The position numbers and the translations under genes were made by a program. A stretch of DNA of 52,362 nucleotides from Photorhabdus bodei (lineage in GTDB: Bacteria > Pseudomonadota > Gammaproteobacteria > Enterobacterales > Enterobacteriaceae), in NCBI RefSeq assembly GCF_003287735.1, contig NZ_NSCM01000034.1:1-52362 (forward strand). Direction: 5' to 3'. Positions 7,719 to 15,989 of the stretch are shown here, in pieces; positions within the stretch are counted from its first letter, which is position 1, and the number at the start of each line of letters is the position of its first letter. Below the pieces are notes generated by a model that was not told the origin of the DNA, did not search any database, and saw only the letters and a list, made by a program, of their open reading frames with translations.

Positions 7719-7755
7719 TCCCCAACTTGAGTATAATATACACCCAAGTTGGGGA
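7719..7755. promoter_or_regulatory. palindromic operator/promoter of the toxin-antitoxin islet
   Basis: A perfect 11-bp inverted repeat (tccccaacttg at 7719-7729, caagttgggga at 7745-7755) flanks an AT-rich centre containing tatact/tattat in the direction of the genes. This is the layout expected for an antitoxin-autoregulated promoter reading leftward, a few bases before the toxin start. Confidence 0.7.
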
Positions 7756-7764
7756 TAGTTAAAT

Positions 7765-7916
7765 AGAATCAACCCAAAGGGGAACAAGAGCGGTTGCCTA
7801 ATCCTACTTTAGCTGTCACTGATGGTGAGATCACCGTCAAGTTTCACCCATTTACATTGCGTGAAATTGTTAAAAATGAGCACCAGTCGGCAAAATTAAC
7901 TTTTTCGTCCTTGTGA
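7765..7916 (+). pseudogene. displaced 3' end of yecM (right copy of the direct repeat)
   Basis: The frame 7767-7916 encodes NQPKGEQERLPNPTLAVTDG, the same C-terminal segment as yecM, then diverges to an end NEHQSAKLTFSSL. An in-frame TAG sits immediately before it. The repeat proper is 7765-7875. I infer this is the original yecM 3' end, cut off by the islet insertion. Confidence 0.8.
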
Positions 7917-8053
7917 TCCAGATAAAAATTCTGACCTTGTGATTTCCTACAAATCATCGGCAATAATTAGATGTCATAGTTAGTGAGTTGAACTACTGAA
8001 TCGCGTAGATTCATTGATTGCTCGTTAATAACTGGGTGTCCAAGGAACTTCTG

Positions 8054-8800
8054 ATGACAAAGTTAGAAATTTGTTGTTTTAGCGTGGGTTGCGCATTAAT
8101 CGCACAACAGGCGGGTGCTGACCGGATAGAGCTTTGCGCCAGTCAGGCGGAAGGGGGATTAACACCGAGTTTTGGTACATTGAAGCAGGCTATTGAGCAA
8201 TTAACTATTCCTGTATATCCCATTGTACGTCCAAGAAGTGGTGATTTTTGCTACAGTCACTCAGATTTTGAGGTGATGAAAAATGATGTTGCTCAGATCC
8301 GTGATATGGGATTTATGGGCGTCGTTTTTGGTGTATTAGATGAAGAAGGACATATTGATTTGCCCCGTATGCAACAATTGATGGCATTGTCTGGCAATAT
8401 GGCCGTCACTTTTCACCGTGCATTTGATATGTGTTTTAATCCTTATGTGGCATTGGATCAACTTACTCAACTTGGTATTAAACGAATATTGACTTCCGGC
8501 CAGCAACAGAATGCCGAATTGGGATTACCCTTATTGAAAGAGCTGCATCAAGCCAGTCAAGGGCCAATTATTATGGCGGGGGCGGGTGTTCGTATGAGTA
8601 ATATTCATAAATTTATCGATATCGGGTTAACGGAAGTTCACAGTTCGGCAAGTCGGATTATGCCTTCTACCATGACCTATCGCAAAGCAGGGGTGACGAT
8701 GAGCGCGGACAATGAGGTGGATGAGTTTTCACATTATTGTGTTGATGGTGGTGTGGTCGAGGTGATGAAAGGGATGCTGAGTCTGACTTTATTTGAGTAA
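8054..8800 (+). CDS. cutC: CutC family copper homeostasis protein
   Basis: This is a 248-residue cytoplasmic TIM-barrel protein, the same length as E. coli CutC. Family phrases are LEICCFSVGCALIAQQAGADRI (shortened: CCFSVGCAL), ELCASQAEGGLTPS, YPIVRPRSGDFCYS, GVVFGVLDEEG, TFHRAFD and GITEVHSS-like VHSSASR. ATG 8054 is chosen because AAGGAACTT precedes it and it gives the family N-terminus; the frame is open back to 8018. CutC was linked to copper tolerance in E. coli, but its true biochemical role is unsettled. A strong hairpin follows and separates it from the convergent cmoB. Confidence 0.94.
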   Translation: MTKLEICCFSVGCALIAQQAGADRIELCASQAEGGLTPSFGTLKQAIEQLTIPVYPIVRPRSGDFCYSHSDFEVMKNDVAQIRDMGFMGVVFGVLDEEGHIDLPRMQQLMALSGNMAVTFHRAFDMCFNPYVALDQLTQLGIKRILTSGQQQNAELGLPLLKELHQASQGPIIMAGAGVRMSNIHKFIDIGLTEVHSSASRIMPSTMTYRKAGVTMSADNEVDEFSHYCVDGGVVEVMKGMLSLTLFE

Positions 8801-8812
8801 AATCTATTATGG

Positions 8813-8834
8813 ACTGGCCCAACTTTGGGCCAGT
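8813..8834. terminator. hairpin between cutC and cmoB
   Basis: An 8-bp GC-rich stem (actggccc/gggccagt) with a 6-base loop lies between two convergent genes. There is no good T run on either strand, so it may work in both directions only weakly. Confidence 0.5.
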
Positions 8835-8842
8835 TGACAAAA

Positions 8843-9814
8843 TCAGGGCTTACGGGCGATGAGTACCGCCCGTAGAGGAGCGGGATAACCCTCAATGGTT
8901 TTACTGCTATCCGCAGGATCGAGGAAGTCAGATAGCGATTCAGTTTTCATCCAATCTGTACGACGTTGTTCTTCCGTGGTTGTGACTGCCTGATCGACAA
9001 TTTTTACATCGACAAAACCGCACTTCTCCAGCCAAATTTTCAACATTTTTGCCGAAGGGATGAAATAGACGTTGCGCATTTGAGCATAACGTTCACCGGG
9101 GATTAAACAGGTATGTTCATCTCCTTCAACAACCAGACTTTCCAGTACTAACTCACCCTCAGATACTAGTTGGTTTTTCAACTGCCAGAGATGGTCAAGG
9201 GGAGAGCGGCGGTGATAGAGAACACCCATCGAGAAAACCGTATCGAAAGCGGCCAGTGCCGGTAATTGTTCAATGCCCAGAGGTAAAAGATGGGCACGTT
9301 GATCATTGCCAAGTAACTTTCTGACAGCTTCAAATTGGCAGAGGAAGAGCTGAGTTGGATCGATACCAACGGCAAGTTCAGCCCCTTCACCCACCATCCG
9401 CCACAGGTGATAACCACTGCCGCAACCAACATCAAGAATTGTCCGGCCGGTTAATGGAGAAATATGGGGCAGTACCCGATCCCACTTCCAATCTGAACGC
9501 CATTCAGTATCAATATTTACGCTATAAAGAGAGAATGGGCCTTTGCGCCACGGCGTGAATACTCGCAATATATTAGTAAGGCAAATTTTTTCACCTTCGG
9601 ATAGGGGCGGATCGCGTTCTGCGATCACGCCATTTTTCAGATCTAATTGGGTCGGTGAAATTTCGGGTAGGTTTTCCAGGGTTTTTACCCATGGTTTAAA
9701 ATTACCGTGCAGGGCCGCTTTTTGCCATTCTTGCAGTTGAGCAGGAAGGCAATTAAGCCAATGCTGGAGGTTATTTTTTGCAATAAGTTGATAAAAATTA
9801 CCGAAATCGATCAT
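8843..9814 (-). CDS. cmoB: tRNA U34 carboxymethyltransferase CmoB
   Basis: This 323-residue class I methyltransferase-fold enzyme uses carboxy-S-adenosylmethionine to carboxymethylate 5-hydroxyuridine at wobble position 34, giving cmo5U in several tRNAs. The Rossmann motif ILDVGCGSGYHLWRM lies near residues 126-140, followed by GIDPTQLFLCQFEA and FDTVFSMGVLYHRRSPL, as in the E. coli enzyme of the same length. Its start overlaps the cmoA stop by four bases, so the pair is translationally coupled, and CmoA makes its cofactor. Confidence 0.96.
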   Translation of the reverse strand: MIDFGNFYQLIAKNNLQHWLNCLPAQLQEWQKAALHGNFKPWVKTLENLPEISPTQLDLKNGVIAERDPPLSEGEKICLTNILRVFTPWRKGPFSLYSVNIDTEWRSDWKWDRVLPHISPLTGRTILDVGCGSGYHLWRMVGEGAELAVGIDPTQLFLCQFEAVRKLLGNDQRAHLLPLGIEQLPALAAFDTVFSMGVLYHRRSPLDHLWQLKNQLVSEGELVLESLVVEGDEHTCLIPGERYAQMRNVYFIPSAKMLKIWLEKCGFVDVKIVDQAVTTTEEQRRTDWMKTESLSDFLDPADSSKTIEGYPAPLRAVLIARKP

Positions 9815-10569
9815 TTATCGGCTCCTTTTATCGCTAGCAGTGAACCAAAGTTAAAACACTGAAACCAGACTTCAACGTGGTTAAAACCGGATTGGTGGAG
9901 ACGGGATTTGTGTGTTTCTACAGAATCAGTCAACATGACATTTTCAAGCATGCTGCGTTTCTGGCTGATTTCCAGTTCGCTATATCCGTTAGCACGCTTA
10001 AAATCGTGGTGCATATTAAACAGTAACTCACCAATCTGTTGATCTTCAAAGCTGAATTTCTCTGATAAAACTAAAACACCCCCCGGACGTAATCCCTGAT
10101 AAATCCGGTTAAGTAAACCTTGTCGATCTTGCGGGTTGAGGAATTGTAAGGTGAAATTCAGTACGACCATCGAAGCATTTTGAATATCGATATTAAGAAT
10201 ATCGGCTTCAATGACTTCAACCGGTGTTTGTGCCCGGAAAGCATCGATATGGCGACGACAGCGTTCCACCATTGCCGGGGAATTATCAACGGCGATAATT
10301 TTGCAGTTTTCAGCGGCAATATTGCGGCGCATGGCCAAGGTTGATGCGCCCAGAGAACAACCCAGGTCATAAATTTGACTGTTTGATGTCACGAAACGAC
10401 CGGCCAGTATACCAATCATGGAAACAATATTTGAATAACCTGGCACGGAGCGTTGGATCATATCAGGGAAAACTTCGGCTACCCGTTCATCGAAACGCCA
10501 GTCTCCCAGATTGGCAATGGGCGTGGCAAACAGGCTATCCCTTTGATGGTAAGGATCTTGATTTGACAT
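9811..10569 (-). CDS. cmoA: carboxy-S-adenosylmethionine synthase CmoA
   Basis: This 252-residue enzyme converts SAM and prephenate into carboxy-SAM for CmoB. The SAM-binding motif YDLGCSLGASTLAMRR, the acidic loop IIAVDNSPAMVERC and VVLNFTLQFLNPQDR are as in the family. I start at ATG 10569 (MSNQDPYHQRDSLFA), which matches relatives; the frame is open 23 codons further upstream without family similarity. It is the first gene of the cmoAB operon on the minus strand. Confidence 0.95.
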   Translation of the reverse strand: MSNQDPYHQRDSLFATPIANLGDWRFDERVAEVFPDMIQRSVPGYSNIVSMIGILAGRFVTSNSQIYDLGCSLGASTLAMRRNIAAENCKIIAVDNSPAMVERCRRHIDAFRAQTPVEVIEADILNIDIQNASMVVLNFTLQFLNPQDRQGLLNRIYQGLRPGGVLVLSEKFSFEDQQIGELLFNMHHDFKRANGYSELEISQKRSMLENVMLTDSVETHKSRLHQSGFNHVEVWFQCFNFGSLLAIKGADK

Positions 10570-10847
10570 AACAGCATTAATTATCAGAAAAAATAGAAGG
10601 TGGCATTCTAACAGATGTAAAGCTTGACCTTGAACCAATTTTCTCTGTGCTTAAAAGTAGTGAATAATGGAAATATTTGAGGAAGTTAAGTGTTGTACAA
10701 AAATCATATCATGGCGCGATCAATCCTTGATTTCATGAGTCAGTCAGCATTAGAGGAGCTTTGGGTTTTATATAAAAAAGTAAAGATGCATTGAAAAGCA
10801 CCTTTAAATGACCTATTGTTTGCTTACGTAAAAGAGTGAGGTGGTGT

Positions 10848-11099
10848 ATGGCATATCAAATCTTAACAAACTTAGCGGCAAGTATTACCGATTTGAAACG
10901 TAACCCAATGGGGACATATTTGCAGGGGGAAGGTGAGGCGGTCGCAATCCTGAATCGGAATGAACCTGCGTTTTATTGTGTGCCTCCTGAATTATTCGCC
11001 TACTATCAGGAGCTAGCAGAGAATGCCGCACTAAACAAAATTGCAGATGAACGTTTAGAAGATGCTGAATTTGTTAGTGTGAACCTAGATGATCTATAG
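10848..11099 (+). CDS. stbD: StbD-type antitoxin
   Basis: This 83-residue Phd/YefM-superfamily antitoxin starts MAYQILTNLAASITDLKRNP, as StbD proteins of plasmids and chromosomes do, with GEGEAVAILNRNEPAFYCVP and an acidic C-terminus that should bind the toxin. ATG 10848 has GAGGTGG just upstream; an alternative ATG lies 12 bases earlier. Its stop overlaps the start of the toxin gene by 11 bases. Members of the family dimerise, bind their own promoter and block the RelE-like partner. Confidence 0.9.
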   Translation: MAYQILTNLAASITDLKRNPMGTYLQGEGEAVAILNRNEPAFYCVPPELFAYYQELAENAALNKIADERLEDAEFVSVNLDDL

Positions 11100-11370
11100 T
11101 CTGGAATTTGAAAAGCGGGCCTTAAAAGAGTGGAAGAAGCTAGGTCATCCAATTAAGGAGCAGCTAAAGAAAAAATTGGCTGAACGCTTAGAAAATCCTC
11201 ATGTGCCGTCAGCAAGATTAAGTGGGCGAGCGAATCGATACAAAATTAAATTGCGGTCTTCTGGCTACCGCTTAGTTTATGAAGTGAATGACAATAAGAT
11301 TATCTTGCTGGTAATTGCTATTGGTAAACGGGCCGGAGATGCGGTTTATACTCTCGCCAATGAGAGGTAA
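11089..11370 (+). CDS. stbE: StbE/RelE-type toxin
   Basis: This 93-residue RelE-family mRNA interferase begins MIYSLEFEKRALKEWKKLGH, has the basic helix EQLKKKLAERLENPHVPSAR, the substrate-binding strand RYKIKLRSSGYRLVYEVND and the C-terminal AIGKRAGDAVYTLANER with the Lys/Arg and Tyr residues used in catalysis by RelE relatives. The length is normal, so the pair looks intact, unlike the two HigBA-type loci nearby. It overlaps stbD, consistent with a bicistronic toxin-antitoxin operon. The module sits between cmoA and yecN, where E. coli has none. Confidence 0.92.
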   Translation: MIYSLEFEKRALKEWKKLGHPIKEQLKKKLAERLENPHVPSARLSGRANRYKIKLRSSGYRLVYEVNDNKIILLVIAIGKRAGDAVYTLANER

Positions 11371-11449
11371 AAAAACCAACACTTGCTCGCTTTGCATGTC
11401 AACGTTGGAAAGTCTTCCTTACATGGGGAACAGCTATGGTTAGAATAAT

Positions 11450-11470
11450 AGGCAGCAGAGTTTGCTGCCT
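11450..11470. terminator. bidirectional terminator between stbE and yecN
   Basis: An 8-bp stem (aggcagca/tgctgcct) with a 5-base loop is followed by gttattt on the plus strand and tattatt on the minus strand, between convergent genes. Confidence 0.7.
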
Positions 11471-11496
11471 GTTATTTCAGCGCTAGTACTATTAGA

Positions 11497-11892
11497 TTAG
11501 TAGAGAGAAAATATCTGTTCCCAAGGCAAGTAGTAAATATTTGTCATCACCATTAATACGATTGAGAGATAAGTTGCTACCATGCCTGAACGTCGCCAGC
11601 GGAGTTCACGGTGGTGCAGACCATAATAATGCAAGACTCTGCCGGTGAGCAGAATCAAACCACAGACATGTATCATCCAGACATTTGAGCCGTTCATCTC
11701 CATCATGACCAGCAATAACATAGAGATAGGAATATATTCCACAGCATTACCGTGGATGCGGATCGCTGTTTGTAATTCGTAAAAACCACCGTCTCCATAT
11801 GAGACACGATATTGTGTTCTTAACTTAACCACATCAAAAGACAGCTTAATCAATAATAGTGCGCCCAACACAACATAAAGCGAGCTAACCAT
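11497..11892 (-). CDS. yecN: MAPEG-family inner-membrane protein YecN
   Basis: This 131-residue membrane protein has four hydrophobic segments (residues about 1-20, 50-70, 75-95, 108-128) and the MAPEG-family patterns RIHGNAVEYIPISMLLL and LTGRVLHYYGLH. The family includes glutathione-linked membrane enzymes in eukaryotes; the bacterial YecN has no proven reaction. I prefer the second ATG (11892), because the first ATG of the frame (11904) contains the GGAG that fits as ribosome site for the second, and this gives the E. coli length. Confidence 0.88.
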   Translation of the reverse strand: MVSSLYVVLGALLLIKLSFDVVKLRTQYRVSYGDGGFYELQTAIRIHGNAVEYIPISMLLLVMMEMNGSNVWMIHVCGLILLTGRVLHYYGLHHRELRWRRSGMVATYLSIVLMVMTNIYYLPWEQIFSLY

Positions 11893-12168
11893 TTTTAACT
11901 CCATTGCCTAACCGAAATTGGCCAATTAAGTTATGATAAACCCCAAAAATAAAACTGTCGCTATAAATAGATGGGAATTGAAAATAAATTGCCCGATTAT
12001 CAGACATCAAGCAATGGTATAGCATCGGAATATTACCTGCCCTTATCTCTGAGCAGAATTTCCATTATAATGGCGACCTTTTTTGACACTTCATGACATT
12101 TTTCAAGTTCAAGAACGATGCCAAAATTTCCGCAGCAACAGCACAACAGCCGAGTAAAAGGATATTGT

Positions 12169-13941
12169 ATGCGTACTGATTATTGTGGGCAGTTGAATCT
12201 GACCCATGAAGGCCAGAAGGTGACTCTTTGTGGTTGGGTAAACCGCCGCCGTGATCTGGGTGGCTTGATTTTTATTGATATGCGTGATCGTGAAGGGATT
12301 GTTCAGGTGTTTTTTGACCCGGATCAGCAAGCCGCATTTTCTCAGGCTGCTGAACTGCGTAATGAATTCTGTATTCAAATCACCGGTACTGTACGCGCCC
12401 GTCCTGACAGTCAAATCAATAAAGATATGGCTACCGGTGAAATAGAGGTTTTTGCGGAAAGTTTAAATATTATCAACCGCTCCGAACCTTTGCCTTTGGA
12501 TAGCAATCAGACGAACAGTGAAGAGCAGCGTCTGAAATATCGTTATATTGATCTGCGTCGGCCTGAAATGGCAAATCGTCTGAAAGCACGTGCTAAAATC
12601 ACCAGTTTTGTTCGTCGTTTCATGGATAATCAGGGTTTCCTGGATATTGAAACGCCGATGCTGACGAAAGCAACCCCCGAAGGTGCTCGTGATTATTTGG
12701 TGCCGAGTCGTGTTCATAAAGGCAAATTTTATGCCCTGCCTCAATCCCCACAGTTATTTAAACAATTGCTGATGATGTCTGGTTTTGACCGTTATTATCA
12801 AATTGTTAAATGCTTCCGTGATGAAGATTTGCGTGCGGATCGTCAGCCAGAATTCACCCAGATCGATGTGGAAACTTCCTTTATGACTGCTGAGCAGGTA
12901 AGGGAAATGATGGAAAAAATGATCCGCGAATTGTGGCTTGAAATTGAAGGTGTTGATCTGGGGCATTTCCCTGTGATGACGTTTGCCGAAGTGATGCGTC
13001 GTTTCGGTTCTGATAAACCTGATCTGCGTAACCCATTGGAGTTGGTTGATGTTGCTGATCTGGTTAAAGATGTGGAATTTAGTGTTTTTGCTGAACCGGC
13101 GAATGACAGTAAAGGCCGCGTAGCCGTAATTCGGGTACCAGGTGGCTCTGAACTGAGCCGTAAGCAGATTGATGAATATGGCAAATTCGTTGGGATTTAT
13201 GGCGCAAAAGGGCTGGCGTGGATAAAAGTCAATGCGCGTGCTGCCGGTCTGGAAGGGGTTCAAAGTCCGATAGCCAAGTTCCTGAATGCAGAGGTGATTG
13301 AAGGTCTGCTTTCCCGTACCGGTGCACAGGATGGCGATATTTTGTTCTTCGGTGCTGGTAATGTAAAAGTGGTCACTGATGCTTTGGGAGCGTTGCGTCT
13401 GAAATTAGGGCGCGATCTGAGCCTGACAAAATTGGATAGCTGGCGGCCACTGTGGGTTATCGACTTCCCCATGTTCGAAAATGATGGGGAAGGTGGCCTG
13501 ACCGCTATGCACCATCCGTTTACTTCACCGTGTAATATGTCAGCGGCGGAGTTGGAGCAAGATCCGGTTTCGGCTATTGCCAATGCTTACGATATGGTGA
13601 TTAACGGCTACGAAGTGGGTGGTGGCTCAGTGCGTATTCACCGTAATGAAATGCAACAAGCGGTGTTCCGTATTTTGGGCATTAATGAGCAGGAACAGCA
13701 GGAGAAATTTGGCTTCTTGCTGGATGCACTGAAATTTGGTACGCCTCCCCATGCAGGTTTGGCATTTGGTCTTGACCGTTTGGTGATGTTGCTGACAGGA
13801 ACGGATAACATCCGTGATGTTATCGCATTCCCTAAAACTACCGCTGCCGCTTGTTTAATGACGGAAGCGCCAAGTTATGCCAATTCGGCGGCCCTTGAAG
13901 AGTTATCAATCTCTGTTGTTGCTAGAAAAGAGAGTGAATAA
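12169..13941 (+). CDS. aspS: aspartyl-tRNA synthetase
   Basis: This 590-residue class IIb synthetase charges tRNA-Asp. It has the N-terminal OB-fold anticodon-binding domain (MRTDYCGQL through LPLD, about residues 1-115), class II motif 2 in the catalytic core (CFRDEDLRADRQPEFTQID around 216-234), the bacterial-type GAD insertion domain (about 290-415) and motif 3 (GLAFGLDRLVML near 531). Length equals the E. coli enzyme. ATG 12169 is chosen over the open upstream frame for its AAAGGATAT ribosome site and family N-terminus. nudB starts on the last base of its stop codon. Confidence 0.98.
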   Translation: MRTDYCGQLNLTHEGQKVTLCGWVNRRRDLGGLIFIDMRDREGIVQVFFDPDQQAAFSQAAELRNEFCIQITGTVRARPDSQINKDMATGEIEVFAESLNIINRSEPLPLDSNQTNSEEQRLKYRYIDLRRPEMANRLKARAKITSFVRRFMDNQGFLDIETPMLTKATPEGARDYLVPSRVHKGKFYALPQSPQLFKQLLMMSGFDRYYQIVKCFRDEDLRADRQPEFTQIDVETSFMTAEQVREMMEKMIRELWLEIEGVDLGHFPVMTFAEVMRRFGSDKPDLRNPLELVDVADLVKDVEFSVFAEPANDSKGRVAVIRVPGGSELSRKQIDEYGKFVGIYGAKGLAWIKVNARAAGLEGVQSPIAKFLNAEVIEGLLSRTGAQDGDILFFGAGNVKVVTDALGALRLKLGRDLSLTKLDSWRPLWVIDFPMFENDGEGGLTAMHHPFTSPCNMSAAELEQDPVSAIANAYDMVINGYEVGGGSVRIHRNEMQQAVFRILGINEQEQQEKFGFLLDALKFGTPPHAGLAFGLDRLVMLLTGTDNIRDVIAFPKTTAAACLMTEAPSYANSAALEELSISVVARKESE

Positions 13942-14378
13942 TGGCTTATAAGCGCCCCGAGTCTGTGCTGGTGGTTATTTATGCGTTTTCCAGCCGACGG
14001 GTGCTAATGTTACAGCGGCGGGACGATCCTGATTTTTGGCAGTCTGTAACTGGCAGCCTTGATGGAGATGAAACGCCGTGGGAGACAGCATTACGTGAAG
14101 TGCAAGAAGAAGTCGGTATTGATATTATAGGTGAAAATCTTGAACTGATAGATTGCCGGCGTTCTCTTTATTATGAGATTTTTACCCACTTGCGCCATCG
14201 CTATGCCCCAGGAGTCACCCGCAATAAAGAGTACTGGTTCTGTCTGGCATTGCCGGAAGAGCGAGAATGCCTGTTGACTGAACATCAAGCTTATCAGTGG
14301 CTGGATGCGGATAAAGCAGTAAAGCTCACTAAGTCGTGGAGCAATCGGCAGGCGATTGAAGAGTTTGTTATTGAATAA
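13941..14378 (+). CDS. nudB: dihydroneopterin triphosphate diphosphatase (Nudix)
   Basis: This 145-residue Nudix hydrolase removes pyrophosphate from 7,8-dihydroneopterin triphosphate, an early folate-pathway step. The Nudix box is complete at about residues 37-59 (GSLDGDETPWETALREVQEE then VGI). Substrate-type features WFCLALPEERE and WLDADKAVKLTKSWSNRQAI match NudB/NtpA. It overlaps aspS by one base (TAATG) and is followed 29 bases later by yebC, as in related genomes, so an aspS-nudB-yebC transcription unit is likely. Confidence 0.95.
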   Translation: MAYKRPESVLVVIYAFSSRRVLMLQRRDDPDFWQSVTGSLDGDETPWETALREVQEEVGIDIIGENLELIDCRRSLYYEIFTHLRHRYAPGVTRNKEYWFCLALPEERECLLTEHQAYQWLDADKAVKLTKSWSNRQAIEEFVIE

Positions 14379-14407
14379 GTTTATTAGACGTTTTATCGGA
14401 GAACCTT

Positions 14408-15151
14408 ATGGCAGGTCATAGTAAATGGGCCAACACCAAGCACCGCAAAGCTGCGCAGGATGCGAAACGCGGTAAGATTTTCACCAAAATTATCCGGGAG
14501 CTAGTAACGGCAGCCCGTCTGGGTGGTGGAGATCCGGCATCTAACCCACGTCTGCGCGCTGCAATTGATAAAGCACTGTCCAACAACATGACCCGCGATA
14601 CTCTGAACCGTGCTATCGCCCGTGGTGTCGGCAACGATGAAGCGGATAACATGGAAACCATCATTTATGAAGGTTATGGTCCGGGGGGAACGGCGGTGAT
14701 GGTTGAGTGTCTGAGTGATAACCGTAACCGTACTGTTTCTGATGTTCGTCATGCTTTCACTAAAACCGGTGGTAATCTGGGTACTGATGGCTCGGTTGCT
14801 TATTTGTTCACCAAAAAAGGGGTGATTTCTTACGCGCCAGGGCTGGACGAAGATGCGGTTATGGAAGCAGCGTTGGAAGCCGGCGCTGATGATGTAGAAA
14901 CCTATGATGATGGCGCGATTGATGTTTACACCACACCAGAAACGTTTGGTTACGTGAAAGATGCGTTAGATGCCGCCGGTTTTGTGGCTGAATCAGCGGA
15001 AGTTTCGATGATTCCTTCCACTAAAGCGGAATTGGATGCGGAAACCGCACCTAAATTATTGCGCTTGATTGATATGTTGGAAGATTCAGACGACGTACAA
15101 GAGGTTTACCATAACGGTGAAATCTCTGATGAAGTTGCTGCTTTGCTGTAA
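14408..15151 (+). CDS. yebC: YebC/TACO1 family protein
   Basis: This 247-residue cytoplasmic protein begins MAGHSKWANTKHRKAAQDAK and has NNMTRDTLNRAIARG, EGYGPGGTAVMVECLSDNRN and GSVAYLFTKKGVI, all hallmarks of YebC. The family was long annotated as a transcription regulator; more recent work in other bacteria and mitochondria ties it to translation of proline-rich stretches. Length is normal. An ERIC element and a terminator-like hairpin separate it from ruvC. Confidence 0.96.
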   Translation: MAGHSKWANTKHRKAAQDAKRGKIFTKIIRELVTAARLGGGDPASNPRLRAAIDKALSNNMTRDTLNRAIARGVGNDEADNMETIIYEGYGPGGTAVMVECLSDNRNRTVSDVRHAFTKTGGNLGTDGSVAYLFTKKGVISYAPGLDEDAVMEAALEAGADDVETYDDGAIDVYTTPETFGYVKDALDAAGFVAESAEVSMIPSTKAELDAETAPKLLRLIDMLEDSDDVQEVYHNGEISDEVAALL

Positions 15152-15165
15152 TTTCAATCGGGTTG

Positions 15166-15293
15166 TATACCCAATGGATTTCAAGATGCATCGCGACGGC
15201 AAGGGAGCGAATCCCCGGGAGCAATAGATAACTATGTGACCGGGGTGAGTGAGTGCAGCTAACAAAGAGGTAACTTGAAGGATAACGGGTATA
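15166..15293 (+). repeat. ERIC element, copy 2
   Basis: It has tataccc to gggtata ends and the ERIC core, in the same orientation as copy 1. It is one base longer than the usual 127 (gagcaatagat). It lies between yebC and ruvC. Confidence 0.94.
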
Positions 15294-15299
15294 TAGCGT

Positions 15300-15334
15300 A
15301 GAGAAAGTGTGCTGTGGTACAGGACACTTTCTCT
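15300..15334 (+). terminator. terminator downstream of yebC
   Basis: An 11-bp stem (agagaaagtgt/acactttctct) with a 13-base loop is followed by aacgttttta. It lies beyond the ERIC element and before the ruvC ribosome site. Confidence 0.6.
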
Positions 15335-15388
15335 AACGTTTTTATCTCCTTATATTAAAGGTGATAATCAAAGGCGAATAAACAGAAT

Positions 15389-15910
15389 ATGGCGATTATC
15401 TTAGGTATCGACCCGGGTTCCCGCGTCACTGGCTATGGTGTGATCCGTCAGCAGGGGCGTCATTTGAGCTACCTTGGCAGCGGTTGTATCCGAACAAAAG
15501 TTGATGATCTGCCTAACCGGTTGCAGCGTATTTATGCAGGTATTCTTGAAATTATTACGCAATTTCAACCGGATGCTTTTGCCATCGAACAAGTTTTTAT
15601 GGCGAAAAACGCCGATTCAGCGCTGAAATTAGGGCAAGCGCGAGGAGTTGCTATTCTTGCCGCTGTCAATCAATCTGTGCCGGTTTTTGAATATGCTGCC
15701 CGACAGGTTAAACAGACGGTTGTGGGAACCGGGGCGGCTGAAAAAAGTCAGATTCAGCATATGGTGCGTTCTATGCTGAAATTATCTGCTAATCCGCAAT
15801 CCGATGCGGCAGATGCATTGGCGATTGCGATAACCCATTGTCACTTTAATCAGAATCTTTTGCGGGTTGGTGATCCCAGATTAATCCTGGCGCGTGGACG
15901 TTTAAGATAA
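15389..15910 (+). CDS. ruvC: Holliday junction resolvase RuvC
   Basis: This 173-residue RNase H-fold nuclease cuts Holliday junctions symmetrically as part of the RuvABC resolvasome. The four acidic catalytic residues are visible: Asp7 in ILGIDPGSR, Glu in FAIEQVF (about 66), and the Asp pair in QSDAADALAIAITH (about 138-141). Length matches E. coli (173). It is followed by ruvA after a LexA box that overlaps a terminator hairpin, so ruvC and ruvAB are probably separately controlled. Confidence 0.97.
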   Translation: MAIILGIDPGSRVTGYGVIRQQGRHLSYLGSGCIRTKVDDLPNRLQRIYAGILEIITQFQPDAFAIEQVFMAKNADSALKLGQARGVAILAAVNQSVPVFEYAARQVKQTVVGTGAAEKSQIQHMVRSMLKLSANPQSDAADALAIAITHCHFNQNLLRVGDPRLILARGRLR

Positions 15911-15912
15911 CG

Positions 15913-15937
15913 GCTGGATATGCATCCAGCTTTTTTT
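15913..15937 (+). promoter_or_regulatory. LexA (SOS) box of ruvAB overlapping a terminator
   Basis: Bases 15914-15929 read ctggatatgcatccag, which fits CTG-N10-CAG and differs little from the known E. coli ruvA SOS box. Being a perfect palindrome extended by g/c and followed by seven T (15931-15937), it also looks like a rho-independent terminator for ruvC. ruvAB is therefore expected to be induced by DNA damage. Confidence 0.88.
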
Positions 15938-15989
15938 ATGTTATAACCATAAATAGAACAATCAGTTGTATTTTTTAGGGGATAAACGA

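Noticed and set aside
8700..8834. MicL-type small RNA from the 3' end of cutC
   Set aside because: E. coli encodes MicL here, but I see no T run after the hairpin and could not identify a sigma-E promoter inside cutC.
12463..13583. Several long minus-strand frames inside aspS
   Set aside because: They are antisense shadows of a fully conserved synthetase with no ribosome sites or family features.
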